NCBI GenBank assembly: GCA_040002995.1
Contig: JBDUDK010000018.1
Span: 1 to 40,676 of the forward strand
Length of the DNA stretch: 40,676 bases
Source of the DNA: JBDUDK01 sp040002995
Lineage (GTDB): Bacteria; Actinomycetota; Acidimicrobiia; Acidimicrobiales; Ilumatobacteraceae
Direction: 5' to 3'
Both the position numbers and the translations under genes were made by a program. This document shows, in pieces, positions 40,377 to 40,676 of this stretch (the first letter of the stretch is position 1; the number at the start of each line of letters is the position of its first letter). The notes below the pieces were generated by a model that saw only the letters and a program-made list of their open reading frames with translations, did not search any database and was not told the origin of the DNA.

Positions 40377-40676
40377 TTACTGGGTGACGGTGGGCGGAGC
40401 GGCCAGGAAGGGTCTGACCTCGAGCCATTCGTGGATCGGTTCGCCGCCGGCCCCGGGGGCTGCCGACAGCTCACCCGCGAGCTCGATCGCTCGCTCGAGA
40501 CTGTCGACGTCGATCACCATCCATCCGGCGATCAAGTCCTTCGTCTCAGCGAACGGGCCGTCGGTCACCGGCGGGCGCCCCTCGCCGTCGTAGCGGACCC
40601 ACACGCCGTCGGGCGACAGCGCCTGTCCGTCGATGAACTCGCCGCTGCTCTCGAGCCGAGTCGCGAAGTCGTTCAT
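40377..40676 (-). CDS. DGPF-domain (YCII-related) protein, 5' end cut by right window edge
   Basis: The visible 99 residues include VTDGPFAETKDLIAGWMVIDVD, the DGPF motif region of a YCII-related family. Family members usually have about 20-25 more residues at the N-terminus, a first strand like KYMLLIY, so the ATG at the window edge (40676) is probably internal and the gene continues beyond it. The function is unknown, but DGPF proteins accompany ECF42 sigma factors and are members of their regulons. The gene ends 2 nt before the GTG of the sigma gene on the same strand, which supports one operon. Confidence 0.85.
   Translation of the reverse strand: MNDFATRLESSGEFIDGQALSPDGVWVRYDGEGRPPVTDGPFAETKDLIAGWMVIDVDSLERAIELAGELSAAPGAGGEPIHEWLEVRPFLAAPPTVTQ

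Overview
The window is dense, high-GC DNA (roughly two thirds G+C by eye). It carries 35 protein-coding genes and no RNA gene, CRISPR array, prophage or insertion sequence that I could see. No gap between genes exceeds 300 bases. The gene content points to an actinobacterium: a DUF3052 protein, an adjacent Lhr helicase and Nei-type glycosylase, a DtxR/MntR-type metalloregulator, a HelR/HelD ATPase, an ECF42 sigma factor with a DGPF-domain partner, and an AbiEi/DUF559-type gene. I infer a deep-branching class such as Acidimicrobiia, but no sequence here proves the class.

Layout. Bases 1-2.3 kb (minus strand): a lipoprotein cut by the left edge, an ApbE-type flavin transferase and a secreted Thr-rich protein. 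2.5-5.3 kb: an EamA transporter, then a flagellum-related pocket made of an FlgN-like chaperone, a tiny acidic ORF coupled to it, and a convergent FliA/WhiG-family sigma factor. Two palindromes spaced 40 bp apart separate them. 5.5-7.4 kb: a 1-Cys peroxiredoxin and an MFS transporter. 7.4-11.4 kb (minus): a 1168-residue cyclase/ATPase/TPR protein overlapping a NadR-like nucleotidyltransferase. 11.5-16.9 kb (plus): a MacB-type ABC ATPase and FtsX-type permease, DUF3052 and an ABC-F protein. 16.9-17.9 kb: an AbiEi/DUF559-type gene ending in a very long hairpin. 18.0-23.3 kb (minus): lhr and nei. 23.3-24.9 kb (plus): a DtxR/MntR-family regulator and a ZIP metal transporter, with a probable operator at the transporter start. 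24.9-28.3 kb (minus): a cytochrome P450 and HelR.

28.3-34.7 kb (plus) is a tightly packed six-gene run: patatin-like protein, hemE, hemH, hemY/cgoX, a sortase and an Lnt-like acyltransferase. Most junctions overlap by 4 nt or are separated by 2-3 nt. The run joins late heme synthesis to envelope and lipoprotein functions. dtd follows on the opposite strand and overlaps the lnt tail. 35.1-39.1 kb (plus): an aldose-1-epimerase-like protein, then an overlapping trio of GT4 glycosyltransferase, SAM methyltransferase and an alpha/alpha-toroid protein labelled prenyltransferase-like. 39.2 kb to the right edge (minus): a DGPF-domain protein, cut by the edge, and an ECF42 sigma factor.

Three themes recur. 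First, many transcription-unit heads carry a TAnnnT box 6-10 nt before the start codon and no clear ribosome binding site, which suggests widespread leaderless transcription. Second, strong hairpins without long T tracts sit at the 3' ends of several units. Third, three exported proteins carry Thr/Ser/Pro/Ala-rich tethers. The best candidates for new biology are the GT4-methyltransferase-toroid trio, the regulator/ZIP pair with its unusual metal site and operator, the Lnt-like protein with Ser where the catalytic Cys should be, and the symmetric overlapping lhr/regulator promoter.
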